Assembly: GCA_016875915.1 (NCBI GenBank)
Contig: VGOM01000004.1
Location: 49,476-113,475 of the forward strand
Length of the DNA stretch: 64,000 bases
Direction: 5' to 3'
From: Chloroflexota bacterium
Lineage (GTDB): Bacteria > Chloroflexota > Dehalococcoidia > UBA2247 > RBG-13-53-26
Positions within the stretch are counted from its first letter, which is position 1. Each line of letters begins with the position of its first letter. A program made the translations under genes and the position numbers. Shown here one piece after another: positions 43,262-52,907 of this stretch. The notes under the pieces are model-generated. The model worked only from the letters and a program-made list of their open reading frames with translations, was not told the DNA's origin and searched no databases.

Positions 43262-43290
43262 TTGCCCTACACGCACGTTTCAACTATACT
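43262..43290 (+). promoter_or_regulatory. Promoter of alaS
   Basis: TTGCCC (43262-43267), a 17-base spacer and TATACT (43285-43290), about 35 bases before the TTG start of alaS. Confidence 0.6.
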
Positions 43291-43325
43291 TCCTGTGTTT
43301 ACAGGTTTGGCCTCATGGGGGCAGC

Positions 43326-45956
43326 TTGACCGGCGACGATCTTAGAAGTACTTTCCTCACCTTCTTCCAGGGAAAAGGGCATACCGTCATCCCCAGTTCC
43401 TCCCTGGTGCCTCACGGCGACCCCACGCTGCTGCTGACCACCGCCGGCATGGTCCAGATCAAGCCCTACTTCCAGGGACTGGCCACGCCGCCCAGCCCCC
43501 GCCTGGCCTCGTGCCAGAAGTGCTTCCGGACCACTGACATCGACTCAGTGGGCGATGCCAAGCACCTCACCTTCTTCGAGATGCTGGGCAATTTCAGTGT
43601 CGGCGATTACTTCAAGAAGGAGTCCATCGAGTGGGCCTGGGAGTTCGTCACCCGGTGGCTGAAGCTGCCCGCCGACCGGCTGGTGATCACCATCTTCCTT
43701 GACGATGACGAGGCCTTCGGCCACTGGCGGCGGACGGGTGTAGCCGCGGACAGGATCGTCCGGCTGGGAGAGAAGTACAACTACTGGGGTCCCGCGGGCG
43801 ATTCCGGACCCTGCGGACCCTGTAGCGAGATACATTACGATTTCGGCCCGCAGTACGGCTGCGGCCGGCCCGACTGCGGACCGGCCTGCGACTGCGATCG
43901 GTTCTCCGAGATCTGGAACCTGGTCTTCACCCAGTTCGATCAGGACCGGGAAGGCCGGCGCACCCCGCTGCCCCGGCCCAACATCGACACTGGCATGGGA
44001 CTGGAGCGCATCGCCGCCGTGATGCAGGGCAAGCGCTCGGTCTACGAGACCGACCTCTTCGCGCCCCTGCTGGCCAGGGTGTCCGACATCTCCGGCAAGA
44101 GCCTGGGGAAAGATGACGGCACGGACAGGGCGGCCAAGATCATCGCCGAGCACATCCGGGGCATCACTTTCCTCATGGCAGACGGGGTGGTCCCGGGAAA
44201 TGAGGGCCGGGGCTACGTGCTCCGCCGGCTGCTGCGCCGCACCTGCCTCTTCGGCCGGAAGCTGGGGCTTGAGGAGCCTTTCCTGGTGGGACTGGCTGAC
44301 TTCGTCATCGGCAGGATGGGGCAGGCGTATCCCGAGCTCAGGGCCAGTCGGGACCTGGTGCTCGGCGGAGTGGACAGCGAAGAGAGGCGGTTTGGACAGA
44401 CCCTCACCGTGGGATTGAACTGGCTGGAGAGGGTGATGGAGAGAGCCGCGGCGGAGAACAGCAGAACAATCCGGGGCGAGGACTTGTTCATGCTCTATGA
44501 CACCTACGGCTTCCCCAGGGAGTTGACCGTCGAGATCGCCTCCGAGCGCGGTTTCTCCGTTGACCTGGACGGCTTTGAGCGGGAGATGGCCCAGCAGCGG
44601 GAGCGGGCCCGGGCCGCCGCCAGGTTCAACTCCGGCGGTGGCGGGGAAGCCGGGGCCTACGAGCAGCTGGGGCCTCTGGCCACGAGCTTCGTGGGATACG
44701 ACCGGTGGCAGCATCGGTCGAAGGTGGTCGGACTCCTCGTGGACGGCAAGCCGGCCGGCTCCGCGTCCGAGGGCGACGATGTCGAGGTCATCCTTGAGGC
44801 GACCCCCTTCTACGGGGAGATGGGCGGTCAGGTGGGGGACACCGGCGAGATCCGCGGTCACCATGGCAGGGTCGTGGTCCGACAGACCATCAGGCCCCTG
44901 CCCGAGCTCACCGTCCACCAGGGCCGGGTGGCCCAGGGGCGCATTGCGGTGAACGACGCCGTGGAGGCCCGGGTCGACCTGCCCCGGCGACTGGACATCG
45001 CCCGCAATCACACCGCCACCCACCTGCTGCAGGCTGCCCTGAGGGCCGTCCTGGGAGATCAGGTTCATCAGTCGGGATCGCTGGTCACTGCCGAGGGCTT
45101 CAGATTCGACTTCACCTATCCCGAAGCCGTGGGACGGCAGCGGCTGGCGGACATACAGCAGTTGGTCAACGAGAAGATACGGGAGAACCTGCCGGTGCTG
45201 GTCAGATCTACCTCCTACAGGGAGGCCGTGGCCGCAGGTGCCATCGCCCTCTTTGGAGAGAAGTATGGGGACACGGTTCGCCTGGTGCAGACCGGCGACC
45301 CGCCGTTCAGCATGGAGCTGTGCGGCGGCACGCACGTGGGCTCCACGGGAGAGATCGCCATCCTCCACATCACCAGTGAGGGGAGCATCGGCAGCGGAGT
45401 CCGGCGCATCGAGGCGGTCACCGGCAAGGGAGCGGAGAAGCTCTTCGGCCAGCGGCTGGCCGTGGTGGAGGCCCTGGCTCAGGAATTGCGCACGTCGCCG
45501 GAGAACGTCCCGTCCCGGGTGTCGGCGGTGCTGGCCGAGTTGGACAGGACGTCCAAGCGGGTCTCCGAGGTGGAGCGGGAGGCGGCCCGGAAATCGGCCG
45601 GGTCCCTGGTATCCCAGGTCAAGGAGGTCAAGGGCATCAAGGTGCTCTCAGTTAGGGTGGCTGCCAGCAGTTCCGAGGCTATGCGGGAGATGGGCGACCG
45701 GCTCAAGGCGGAACTGGGCAGCGGCGTGATCGTCCTGGGTGCCATTGTCAACGGCAGCCCGGTGAGCATAGCCATGGTCACCCCTGATCTGGTGGACAGG
45801 GGACTTCACGCGGGGCAGATCGTCAAAGAGGTGAGCAAGCTGATCGGTGGTGGGGGTGGTGGCCGGGCCGAGTTTGGACAGGGCAGCGGCAGGGACGTCG
45901 ACAAGCTGGATGACGCACTGAAGCATGTGCCGCACCTTGTCGAACCTTCGGCGTAA
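43326..45956 (+). CDS. alaS: Alanyl-tRNA synthetase
   Basis: An 876-residue AlaRS, full length. The catalytic domain starts LTGDDLRSTFLTFFQGKGH, with HTVIPSSSLVP, KCFRTTDID, and EMLGNFSVGDYFK. The editing domain has the metal motifs HTATHLLQ and MELCGGTHVGSTGE. The C-Ala domain has the Gly-rich GGGGGGRAEFGQGSG. TTG 43326 with GGGGG upstream is the start; no in-frame ATG fits. It heads a plus-strand run: alaS, ruvX, aroE, aroC. Confidence 0.96.
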   Translation: MTGDDLRSTFLTFFQGKGHTVIPSSSLVPHGDPTLLLTTAGMVQIKPYFQGLATPPSPRLASCQKCFRTTDIDSVGDAKHLTFFEMLGNFSVGDYFKKESIEWAWEFVTRWLKLPADRLVITIFLDDDEAFGHWRRTGVAADRIVRLGEKYNYWGPAGDSGPCGPCSEIHYDFGPQYGCGRPDCGPACDCDRFSEIWNLVFTQFDQDREGRRTPLPRPNIDTGMGLERIAAVMQGKRSVYETDLFAPLLARVSDISGKSLGKDDGTDRAAKIIAEHIRGITFLMADGVVPGNEGRGYVLRRLLRRTCLFGRKLGLEEPFLVGLADFVIGRMGQAYPELRASRDLVLGGVDSEERRFGQTLTVGLNWLERVMERAAAENSRTIRGEDLFMLYDTYGFPRELTVEIASERGFSVDLDGFEREMAQQRERARAAARFNSGGGGEAGAYEQLGPLATSFVGYDRWQHRSKVVGLLVDGKPAGSASEGDDVEVILEATPFYGEMGGQVGDTGEIRGHHGRVVVRQTIRPLPELTVHQGRVAQGRIAVNDAVEARVDLPRRLDIARNHTATHLLQAALRAVLGDQVHQSGSLVTAEGFRFDFTYPEAVGRQRLADIQQLVNEKIRENLPVLVRSTSYREAVAAGAIALFGEKYGDTVRLVQTGDPPFSMELCGGTHVGSTGEIAILHITSEGSIGSGVRRIEAVTGKGAEKLFGQRLAVVEALAQELRTSPENVPSRVSAVLAELDRTSKRVSEVEREAARKSAGSLVSQVKEVKGIKVLSVRVAASSSEAMREMGDRLKAELGSGVIVLGAIVNGSPVSIAMVTPDLVDRGLHAGQIVKEVSKLIGGGGGGRAEFGQGSGRDVDKLDDALKHVPHLVEPSA

Positions 45957-45998
45957 GGGACTCCGGTATGCAGGAGACGGACACTGGCTGAGGTCCCT

Positions 45999-46427
45999 AT
46001 GGAAGGCAGGGTGCTCGGGCTTGATGTGGGCGAGAAGTGGATCGGGGTGGCCCTCAGTGATCCCTGCGGTATCCTGGCCAGTCCGCTGACCAGAATCCCC
46101 ATGAAGGGCCCCGAGCCCCCGGAGGCGGCCATCGGCCGTCTGGTCAGCCAGCATCAAGTGAAGGGCGTTGTGGGCGGACTGCCCTACTCCATGGATGGCA
46201 CTCTGGGTCAGCAGGGGGAACGCGTACGTGCATTCCTGCAGAAGCTCTCTGATTCCTTGGGAATCCCTGTGGAGACCTGGGACGAGCGCCTGTCCACCGT
46301 GGCCGCCTCCAGGCGAATGATTGAAGGTGGGGCGGGGCGGGGTGCCCGTAGGGAAGGGATCGATGCTGCAGCCGCGGCATACATCCTCCAGGGGTATCTG
46401 GATCGCAGGCGCTTCGAAGAGGCCTAG
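45999..46427 (+). CDS. ruvX: Putative Holliday junction resolvase / pre-16S rRNA nuclease RuvX (YqgF)
   Basis: A 142-residue RNase-H-fold protein of the YqgF family. It has the start VLGLDVGEKWIGVALSD with the first acidic residue, VVGGLPYSMDGTLGQQG, PVETWDERLSTVAA, and the C-terminal GIDAAAAAYILQGYLD with the last acidic residue. The common alaS-ruvX pairing supports it. In E. coli the enzyme matures 16S rRNA 5' ends; a resolvase role has also been proposed. Confidence 0.92.
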   Translation: MEGRVLGLDVGEKWIGVALSDPCGILASPLTRIPMKGPEPPEAAIGRLVSQHQVKGVVGGLPYSMDGTLGQQGERVRAFLQKLSDSLGIPVETWDERLSTVAASRRMIEGGAGRGARREGIDAAAAAYILQGYLDRRRFEEA

Positions 46428-46547
46428 CCTCCGGCTCGCACTCCGAAGCAGTCGGCGAGGGAACCGCGTTGACACGGTCTCCCACCGGCAGCGAGTGACT
46501 CCTCTCAGGCGGTTCAGAGCGCTGGGCGAAGGGGTGATATCCGGCTG

Positions 46548-47408
46548 ATGAGCAAGACCGTGTTCCTGATCGGCTATCCGCTGAAGCACTCCGTGTCATC
46601 GGTGTTCCAGCAGGCCGCCTTCGATCACCACCGCCTCGACGTCTGCTACCAGAACCGCGAGACGGCCGGGGCGGAGCTGGAGGCGGCGGTGCAGGGCCTG
46701 CGGCAGCCCTCCGTACTGGGCTGCAATGTCACCATCCCCCACAAGGAGAAGATCGTGGCTTTCCTCGACGAACTGGACGGGCCGGCGGCAGGCATCGGAG
46801 CGGTCAACTCCATCGTCAATCGCGGCGGCCGGCTTGTCGGCTTCAACACCGATGCCGGGGGATTCCTCAGGGCTCTGCGGGAGGCCGGATTCGACTGCCG
46901 GGGGGCGAGCGCCGTGCTCCTCGGTGCCGGCGGCGCCGCCCGGGCCGTGGGCTTCGCCCTTGTCCGTGAAGGGGCGGGGCGGCTTATCGTCGCCAACCGC
47001 ACTCCGCGGCGGGCGGAGGACCTGGCCGCCTGGCTGCGGGGCCAGTCCGGCCACCGTGCCGAGGTGGTCGGCGGGGACTGGGAAGGCCTGCGCTCCGGAG
47101 AGGCATTGCGCGATTGCCACCTGCTGGTCAACTGCACCTCCCTGGGGATGAAGCACGGCGCCACTGAAGGGGAGGGCGCCCTGGATGCGCATGCGATACC
47201 CGGGGGTGTCCTGGTCTGCGACCTGGTGTATAATCCAGAGGAGACTCCGCTGCTGCGGCAAGCCAGGAAGGCCGGTGCGGCCGTCCTGGGGGGACTGCCG
47301 ATGCTCGTCTATCAGGGTGCAGCCTCCTTCGAGCTGTGGACGGGGCGGGAGGCCCCGGTTGACATAATGTTCAGGAAGGCCAGAGAGGCTCTGGCCTCTG
47401 GTGCGTGA
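46548..47408 (+). CDS. aroE: Shikimate dehydrogenase
   Basis: A 286-residue AroE reducing 3-dehydroshikimate with NADPH. It begins with the shikimate-binding [12 protein letters not shown], followed by [10 protein letters not shown] with the catalytic Lys, [19 protein letters not shown], the NADP loop [15 protein letters not shown], and [21 protein letters not shown] 46548 is the start. The stop overlaps a GTG in front of aroC. First of an aro operon: aroE-aroC-TIM-aroKB. Confidence 0.94.
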   Translation: MSKTVFLIGYPLKHSVSSVFQQAAFDHHRLDVCYQNRETAGAELEAAVQGLRQPSVLGCNVTIPHKEKIVAFLDELDGPAAGIGAVNSIVNRGGRLVGFNTDAGGFLRALREAGFDCRGASAVLLGAGGAARAVGFALVREGAGRLIVANRTPRRAEDLAAWLRGQSGHRAEVVGGDWEGLRSGEALRDCHLLVNCTSLGMKHGATEGEGALDAHAIPGGVLVCDLVYNPEETPLLRQARKAGAAVLGGLPMLVYQGAASFELWTGREAPVDIMFRKAREALASGA

Positions 47409-47428
47409 AGGGATCTAGCTCCACGATC

Positions 47429-48592
47429 ATGTCCAGACTGCGTTTCCTGACAGCCGGCGAATCCCACGGCAGGGGGCTGACCGTGATCATCGACGGCCTG
47501 CCCGCCGGACTGCCCTTGGACGAAGACCGCATTGCCGCCGAACTGAAGAGGCGGCAGGGCGGGCACGGACGCGGGGCCCGCATGAAGCTGGAGCAGGACC
47601 GGGCCGAGATCCTCTCCGGGGTGCGCCACGGGCTGACCATCGGCAGCCCCATCAGCCTGCTCATCTGGAACCGCGACTGGGAGAACTGGAAAGAGGTCAT
47701 GAGCGTCTCGGCTCCCGAGAAGCCCGGCCCCCGGATCACCCGTCCAAGGCCGGGTCACGCCGACCTGGCCGGGGCCGCCAAGTACGGTCTGGATGACATC
47801 CGCCCGGTCATGGAACGGGCCAGTGCCCGGGAGACGGCCGCCAGGGTGGCCGCCGGCGCCGTGGCCCGCCGCTTCACGGCGGAGTTGGGCGTGGAGATAC
47901 ACAGTCACACCCTGGCCATAGGGGCAGAGCGGGTGGAGGCCGGAGCCGCCATAGACTGGCAGCGTGTGGAGGCCTCGCCGGTCCGCTGCGCCGACGCCGC
48001 GGCGGAGAAGGCCATGATGGCCGCCATCGACGCCGCCCGCGCATCGGGGGATACCCTGGGTGGGGTGACTGAGGTTGTGGCCGCCGGAGTCCCCGTGGGA
48101 CTGGGCAGTCACGTTCAGTGGGACCGCCGGCTGGACGGCGCCATCGCCCGGGCCATGATGAGCATCAATTCCGTCAAGGGCGTTGAGATCGGGGACGGAT
48201 TCAGGGCTGCCGGCATGATGGGCTCCCAGGCTCATGACATCATCGAGCCGGCCACCGGCTCACCCTATCGCTGGCGGCGGCCCTCCAACCACGCCGGGGG
48301 CATTGAAGGCGGCATCAGCAACGGCCAGGCCATCACCGTCAGGCTGGCCGTGAAGCCCGTGCCCACGCTGGGCCGGCCCCTCCCCTCGGTGGATCTGTCC
48401 ACCGGGGAAGCGGCTGAGGCCCACTTCGAGCGCAGCGACGTCTGCGTCGTTCCGGCGGTGGGGGTCATCGCCGAGGCCGCACTGGCGCTCGTTCTGGCTG
48501 ATGCCATGCTGGACAAGTTCGGCGGGGACAGCCTTGAGGAGACCAGGCGCAACTGCCGCAGCTACCTGGATTCGGCCCAGGGACGGCCATGA
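47429..48592 (+). CDS. aroC: Chorismate synthase
   Basis: A 387-residue AroC, a reduced-FMN-dependent enzyme making chorismate. Motifs: [66 protein letters not shown], and [20 protein letters not shown] 47429 ([14 protein letters not shown]) matches the family start; GTG 47405, overlapping the aroE stop, would add eight residues. Its stop overlaps the next gene's ATG by four bases. Chorismate also feeds the trp genes of this window. Confidence 0.95.
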   Translation: MSRLRFLTAGESHGRGLTVIIDGLPAGLPLDEDRIAAELKRRQGGHGRGARMKLEQDRAEILSGVRHGLTIGSPISLLIWNRDWENWKEVMSVSAPEKPGPRITRPRPGHADLAGAAKYGLDDIRPVMERASARETAARVAAGAVARRFTAELGVEIHSHTLAIGAERVEAGAAIDWQRVEASPVRCADAAAEKAMMAAIDAARASGDTLGGVTEVVAAGVPVGLGSHVQWDRRLDGAIARAMMSINSVKGVEIGDGFRAAGMMGSQAHDIIEPATGSPYRWRRPSNHAGGIEGGISNGQAITVRLAVKPVPTLGRPLPSVDLSTGEAAEAHFERSDVCVVPAVGVIAEAALALVLADAMLDKFGGDSLEETRRNCRSYLDSAQGRP

Positions 48593-49440
48593 CGAGGCTG
48601 GGATTCCATTGCCACGGCCTGGACCACTTCGGCAAAGTGATACTGTCGAACGGGCTGAGGCGGGGTGAGTTCTACAACTTCCCCCCGGACAGCCTGCCTG
48701 AGCTGAGGAGGGAGATCGGGCGCCACAATCTGCTGGCCAGCATCCATGCCCCGCTCACCCGGCTGTCCTGGTATCCCACGCCGCCCACCATATCCTTTCT
48801 GTGCGACGTTGACCCCGAGCTGAGGCTGCTCAGCCTGAAGATGATCCAGGAAACCATGGAGCTGGCCCAGGATTTCGGTGCCGAGTACGTGGTGGTTCAC
48901 TTCCCCGTGCCCCCTTCGACGCCGGTGCGGGGCATCGGCTACGATGAGCTCCGTGACGTTGCCTGGCGGAGCGCCGTCGCCTTGGCCGACATCAGTCGGA
49001 AGCATGGCCTGCCCATACACATCGAGGGCTTCGGCCCCAGCATCTTCCTCACCCCGGACTTCATAGTTGAGGTGACCAGCCGACTCGAGGGACTGCACTA
49101 CTGCTTCGACATCGGGCACATGCACATCGCCGCCCGGCGGGACGGATTCAGTCTCTACGAGTTCGCCCGCAAGCTGGCGCCCCACATCGGCTCGGTTCAC
49201 ATGTGGAACAACCGGGGTATCCGCGACTACCTCACCTTCGGGCATATCCCCATACACCCCAGTCAGCGGCCCGAGGACGGCTGGGTGGACATCGACCGCA
49301 TCCTGCGCTTGATCATCGCCGGGAATCCCGACTGCCGCATCATCCTGGAGAGCTCCTCGCGCTATCCTGAGGCTCTGGGTGGACACGATTTCCGGGACGG
49401 AGTGGAATGGACCAAGGATCTCATAGCCGCATCTTCCTGA
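48589..49440 (+). CDS. TIM-barrel sugar-phosphate isomerase/epimerase-like protein in the aro operon
   Basis: A 283-residue AP_endonuc_2 / xylose-isomerase-like TIM barrel. Metal-site-like features are [58 protein letters not shown], and CRIILESSS, with His and Glu in the right order. It is translated with aroC (ATGA overlap) and overlaps aroKB by 34 bases. The placement inside the shikimate operon suggests a link to that pathway, such as a dehydroshikimate-related activity, but no known shikimate enzyme has this exact sequence. It is not the common AroD or AroQ. Confidence 0.75.
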   Translation: MTRLGFHCHGLDHFGKVILSNGLRRGEFYNFPPDSLPELRREIGRHNLLASIHAPLTRLSWYPTPPTISFLCDVDPELRLLSLKMIQETMELAQDFGAEYVVVHFPVPPSTPVRGIGYDELRDVAWRSAVALADISRKHGLPIHIEGFGPSIFLTPDFIVEVTSRLEGLHYCFDIGHMHIAARRDGFSLYEFARKLAPHIGSVHMWNNRGIRDYLTFGHIPIHPSQRPEDGWVDIDRILRLIIAGNPDCRIILESSSRYPEALGGHDFRDGVEWTKDLIAASS

Positions 49441-51074
49441 TCGGCTTCTCCGCCACGGGCAAGTCCCGCATTGCCGGGGGCCTGGCCGGACGGCTTGGCT
49501 GGGAGGCGGTGGACACCGATGAGGAGATCACCCGACTGGCCGGCAAGAGCGTGGCGGACATCTTCAGCCAGGACGGCGAGCCGCGCTTCCGGGAGATGGA
49601 AGAGCAGGTCCTGGCTGAGGCCGGCAGGAAGCGCCGCGTGGTCATCGCCTGCGGCGGTGGCGCGGTCACCGTTCGCGGCAACCGTCGCCTGATGAAGGAG
49701 GGCGGCTTCGTCGTCCGCCTCGAAGCCAGCCCGGAGGCCATTCACCGGCGGCTGGCCGGTGACGCCGCCAGCTCGGGGGGCATCCGGCCCCTTCTGGTCG
49801 CCGCCGATCCGCTGGAGCGGATCCGGGAGCTGAAGTCATCGCGGGAGCAGCACTACGCTATCGCCGACTGGACGGTGCACACCGACCGCCTCACCCTGGA
49901 AGAGGCCCAGCAGGAAGTCCTCCGGGGCTGGTACTACTGGCGCCGGGCCCATCCGGGGGGAGGCTCAGCGGACTTGAGTGGCGACCGTGCTGCCGAAGTG
50001 GTCACCGCCACTTCGCACTACCCCGTTGAAGTCGGCTGGGGCTTGCTCCCTGAACTGGGCCGCAGGCTGGCCCGAGCCGGCCTGACCGGGCCGGCCTATC
50101 TCATCAGCGACCAGACGGTGGCGGCCATCTACGGCGACACCGCCATGCGCAGCCTGCGGGAGGCGGGCATCCGGGCCGAGCAGTTCGTGGTCAGTCCCGG
50201 CGAAGCAACCAAGACCCTGGACACCTGCACCCGGATCTACGACTGGCTCATCGGGAACAGGGCGGAGAGAAGCCACACCATTGTCGCCCTGGGTGGTGGC
50301 GTGGTGGGCGACCTCGTCGGTTACGCCGCCGCCACCTTCCTCCGCGGTTTGCCCGTGGTGCAGGTGCCCACCAGCCTCATCGCCATGACGGATGCCGCCA
50401 TCGGCGGCAAGACCGCGGTCAACCACCCCCGGGGCAAGAACCTCATCGGCGCCTTCCATCAGCCGCGCCTGGTGCTGATTGACGTCCAGACGCTGGCTAC
50501 CCTCGGCAGGAGGGAGACCGTCTCCGGTTGGGCGGAGGTTGTCAAGCACGGGGTTGTCCTCGACCCGGCGTTGTTTGCCTGCCTGCGCGGCAAGGCCGCC
50601 AAGCTCCTGGCCCTGGAGGCGGCGGCCACCACCGAGGCGGTGAGGCGCAGCGTGGCCGTCAAGGCCATCATCGTCAGCGAGGACGAGAGGGAAAGCGGCC
50701 GCCGCATGCTGCTCAACTATGGGCACACCATCGGCCATGCCCTGGAGGCGGCCACCGGCTACCAGCGCTTCAGCCACGGTGAGGCCGTGGCCATAGGCAT
50801 GACCGGCGCGGCCATGCTGGCCCACGACCTGGGCCTGCTGCCGCGCGACGTCCTGCAGGAGCAGTCCGCCCTCCTCCAGGCCTTTGGCCTCCCCGCTCGC
50901 TGCTCCGGCGTGGACACGGCCGGGGTCCTGGAGGCCATGGAGATGGACAAGAAGGCCAGCGGCGGGGCGCTGCGGTGGGTCCTGCTCAGCGGTGTGGGCA
51001 ACCCCGTGATCAGGAACGACGTGCCTGAGGAGCGTGTCAGGGACGTGCTCGGCAGGCTGCTTTCGGAGCGGTAG
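49407..51074 (+). CDS. aroKB: Fused shikimate kinase / 3-dehydroquinate synthase
   Basis: A 555-residue fusion. Residues 1-170 are shikimate kinase: Walker A GFSATGKSRIAGGLA, DTDEEIT, FREMEEQVL, ACGGGAV. Residues about 190-555 are 3-dehydroquinate synthase: VALGGGVVGDLVGYAAATFLR, VPTSLIAMTDAAIGGKTAVN, KNLIGAFHQP, and LLNYGHTIGHALE, including zinc ligands. The pair catalyses steps two and five of the shikimate path. ATG 49407 overlaps the preceding gene by 34 bases. aroA, aroD and the DAHP synthase are not in the window. Confidence 0.95.
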   Translation: MDQGSHSRIFLIGFSATGKSRIAGGLAGRLGWEAVDTDEEITRLAGKSVADIFSQDGEPRFREMEEQVLAEAGRKRRVVIACGGGAVTVRGNRRLMKEGGFVVRLEASPEAIHRRLAGDAASSGGIRPLLVAADPLERIRELKSSREQHYAIADWTVHTDRLTLEEAQQEVLRGWYYWRRAHPGGGSADLSGDRAAEVVTATSHYPVEVGWGLLPELGRRLARAGLTGPAYLISDQTVAAIYGDTAMRSLREAGIRAEQFVVSPGEATKTLDTCTRIYDWLIGNRAERSHTIVALGGGVVGDLVGYAAATFLRGLPVVQVPTSLIAMTDAAIGGKTAVNHPRGKNLIGAFHQPRLVLIDVQTLATLGRRETVSGWAEVVKHGVVLDPALFACLRGKAAKLLALEAAATTEAVRRSVAVKAIIVSEDERESGRRMLLNYGHTIGHALEAATGYQRFSHGEAVAIGMTGAAMLAHDLGLLPRDVLQEQSALLQAFGLPARCSGVDTAGVLEAMEMDKKASGGALRWVLLSGVGNPVIRNDVPEERVRDVLGRLLSER

Positions 51075-51148
51075 TATTGGGGAAGGCCGTCCGGAGGGCG
51101 GCGCAGGCCGGCCGCCGGGTGGCCCATTCTTTGTGAAGGGGGAAGACG

Positions 51149-51706
51149 GTGAGTGCTAGTGAGGGCGTCAGAGGCACGACCATTCTGGGGGTAAGGCGGA
51201 AGGGCGAAGTGGCCATCGCTGGCGACGGGCAGATCACCACCGGGGATGTGGTCCTCAAGAGCGGCGCCAGGAAGGTCCGCACCCTGTATCATGACCAGGT
51301 GATAGCAGGCTTCGCCGGCTCGGTGGCCGACGCCCTGACCCTGTTTGAGAGGTTCGAGAACGAACTGGAGAAGCACGGAGGGCAGCTCAGGCGGGCCGCG
51401 ATCGAGCTGGCCAAGGAATGGCGCACCGACCGCGTGCTCCGCCGGCTGGAGGCCTGGCTCATCGTGGCCGACCGCAAGGAGACCCTGGTCATCTCCGGTG
51501 AGGGGGATGTCATTGAGCCCGATGACGACATCGTGGCCATCGGTTCCGGCGGGGGCTACGCCCAGGCGGCGGCCAAGGCCCTGCTCCACCACTCCGATCT
51601 GGATGCGGAGACCATCGCCCGGACCAGTATGGAGATCGCCGCGGACATCTGCATCTACACCAACAACAAGATCAGCGTCGTCACCATCGGCGATGCCCCG
51701 GCCTAG
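51149..51706 (+). CDS. hslV: ATP-dependent protease peptidase subunit HslV
   Basis: A 185-residue HslV, the proteasome-like N-terminal nucleophile protease of the HslUV complex. The mature Thr nucleophile is predicted at residue 10 ([19 protein letters not shown]), after a nine-residue propeptide. [31 protein letters not shown] and the [10 protein letters not shown] end are typical. GTG 51149 is the start. The unfoldase hslU, normally downstream, is absent; an acyl-CoA dehydrogenase follows instead, so the ATPase partner must be elsewhere or missing. Confidence 0.93.
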   Translation: MSASEGVRGTTILGVRRKGEVAIAGDGQITTGDVVLKSGARKVRTLYHDQVIAGFAGSVADALTLFERFENELEKHGGQLRRAAIELAKEWRTDRVLRRLEAWLIVADRKETLVISGEGDVIEPDDDIVAIGSGGGYAQAAAKALLHHSDLDAETIARTSMEIAADICIYTNNKISVVTIGDAPA

Positions 51707-51737
51707 CCCCGCGGAAGGGCCTTCCGGGAGCGCGGGG
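51707..51737. terminator. Hairpin directly after hslV
   Basis: CCCCGCG (51707-51713) and CGCGGGG (51731-51737) pair around an inner GGAAGG/CTTCC stem, right at the hslV stop. No T-run follows, so it may be an attenuator or RNA-stability element rather than a full terminator. Confidence 0.4.
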
Positions 51738-51775
51738 TCGACTCCACCTGTGTAGAGAGAGGAACAGCTGCAACC

Positions 51776-52903
51776 ATGGACTTCAACCTCAACGAGCGGG
51801 AGAAGATGATCCAGAGCGCCGCCTGGGAGTTCGCCCAGAAGGAGGTGCTCTGTCAGGCGGCCGAGATCGACTCCACCGCCCGTTTCCCCCTGGAGCTGGC
51901 CCGGGAGATGGGCCGGCTGGGATACTACGGACTGCCCTACCCCGCCGAGTACGGCGGCGGCAGGGCCGGGTACACCGCCTACGCCCTGGTCATCGAGCAG
52001 CTGTCCAGGGCCTCCATGACGGTGGGCTCCGTCGTGGCGGTGAGCATCCTCTCTGAAGAAGCCATCTTCCGCTACGGTGACCAGAGGCAGAAGCATGACT
52101 GCCTCGTTCCCCTGACCAGCGGCAGCATCTTCGGCTGCTTCTGCTTCACCGAGCCGGCCACCGGGTCCGACCCCCGGGCCATAGCCACCAGGGCCAGGCC
52201 CGATGGCGGGGACTACGTCATCGAGGGCCAGAAGAGCTTCATCTCCCTCGCCCCGGTGGCCTCCCAGGCCCTGGTCTTCGCCAGGGACGATACGGGCCGG
52301 GTGAGCGCCTTCGTGGTTCCCGCGTCGGCGCCGGGCTTCCTGCTGCGGGAGCCCTGCGAGACCCTGGGTCTGCGGGGGCTGGGGACGTCGGTGGTCTACC
52401 TCGACGGCGTGCGCGTCCCCGGGGAGAACCTCATCGGCGCCAAGGGCTCCGGCTACGAAATCATGCTCGAAGCCATCAGCCTGGAGAGGGTGGGGGTGGC
52501 CGCCCAGGCAGTGGGCACATCCCAGGCGGCCCTCGACCTTTCCCTGGACTACGCCCGGCAGCGCACCGCATACGGCCGGCCCATCGCCGAGATGTCCACC
52601 ATCCAGTGGCTGCTGGCCGAGATGGCCTCCAGACTGGAGGCCGGACGGTGGCTGACCTACAGAGCGGCCTTCGTCCGCGATCAGGGCCATCCGGTGCGCA
52701 GCCAGTCGGCCATGGCCAAGCTCTTCTGCTCCCAGGTGGCCGTGGAGGCCACCCGCATGGCCATGCAGGTTCACGGTGCCTACGGCACCATGAAGAGCCT
52801 GCCCGTGGAGCGGCTCTACCGGGACGCCAAGATGACCGAGGTCTACGTTGGAGTGTCCGAGATACAGCGGGCTATCATCGCCGGCAGTCTCATCAGGGAG
52901 TGA
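51776..52903 (+). CDS. Acyl-CoA dehydrogenase with relocated catalytic base
   Basis: A 375-residue acyl-CoA dehydrogenase. N-terminal start MDFNLNEREKMIQ, FCFTEPATGSDP, and VYLDGVRVPGENLIGAKG identify the family. At the usual C-terminal catalytic site it reads MTEVYVGVSEI, with Val358 where short/medium-chain enzymes have Glu. Glu237 in LEAISLERVGVA matches the position used as base by isovaleryl-CoA and long-chain dehydrogenases. It may thus act on branched or long acyl-CoA. It lies between hslV and tgt without other catabolic neighbours. Confidence 0.9.
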   Translation: MDFNLNEREKMIQSAAWEFAQKEVLCQAAEIDSTARFPLELAREMGRLGYYGLPYPAEYGGGRAGYTAYALVIEQLSRASMTVGSVVAVSILSEEAIFRYGDQRQKHDCLVPLTSGSIFGCFCFTEPATGSDPRAIATRARPDGGDYVIEGQKSFISLAPVASQALVFARDDTGRVSAFVVPASAPGFLLREPCETLGLRGLGTSVVYLDGVRVPGENLIGAKGSGYEIMLEAISLERVGVAAQAVGTSQAALDLSLDYARQRTAYGRPIAEMSTIQWLLAEMASRLEAGRWLTYRAAFVRDQGHPVRSQSAMAKLFCSQVAVEATRMAMQVHGAYGTMKSLPVERLYRDAKMTEVYVGVSEIQRAIIAGSLIRE

Positions 52904-52907
52904 TCCG

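Noticed and set aside
43545..45368. A 607-codon minus-strand open frame opposite alaS
   Set aside because: Fully inside alaS, repetitive composition, no family resemblance.
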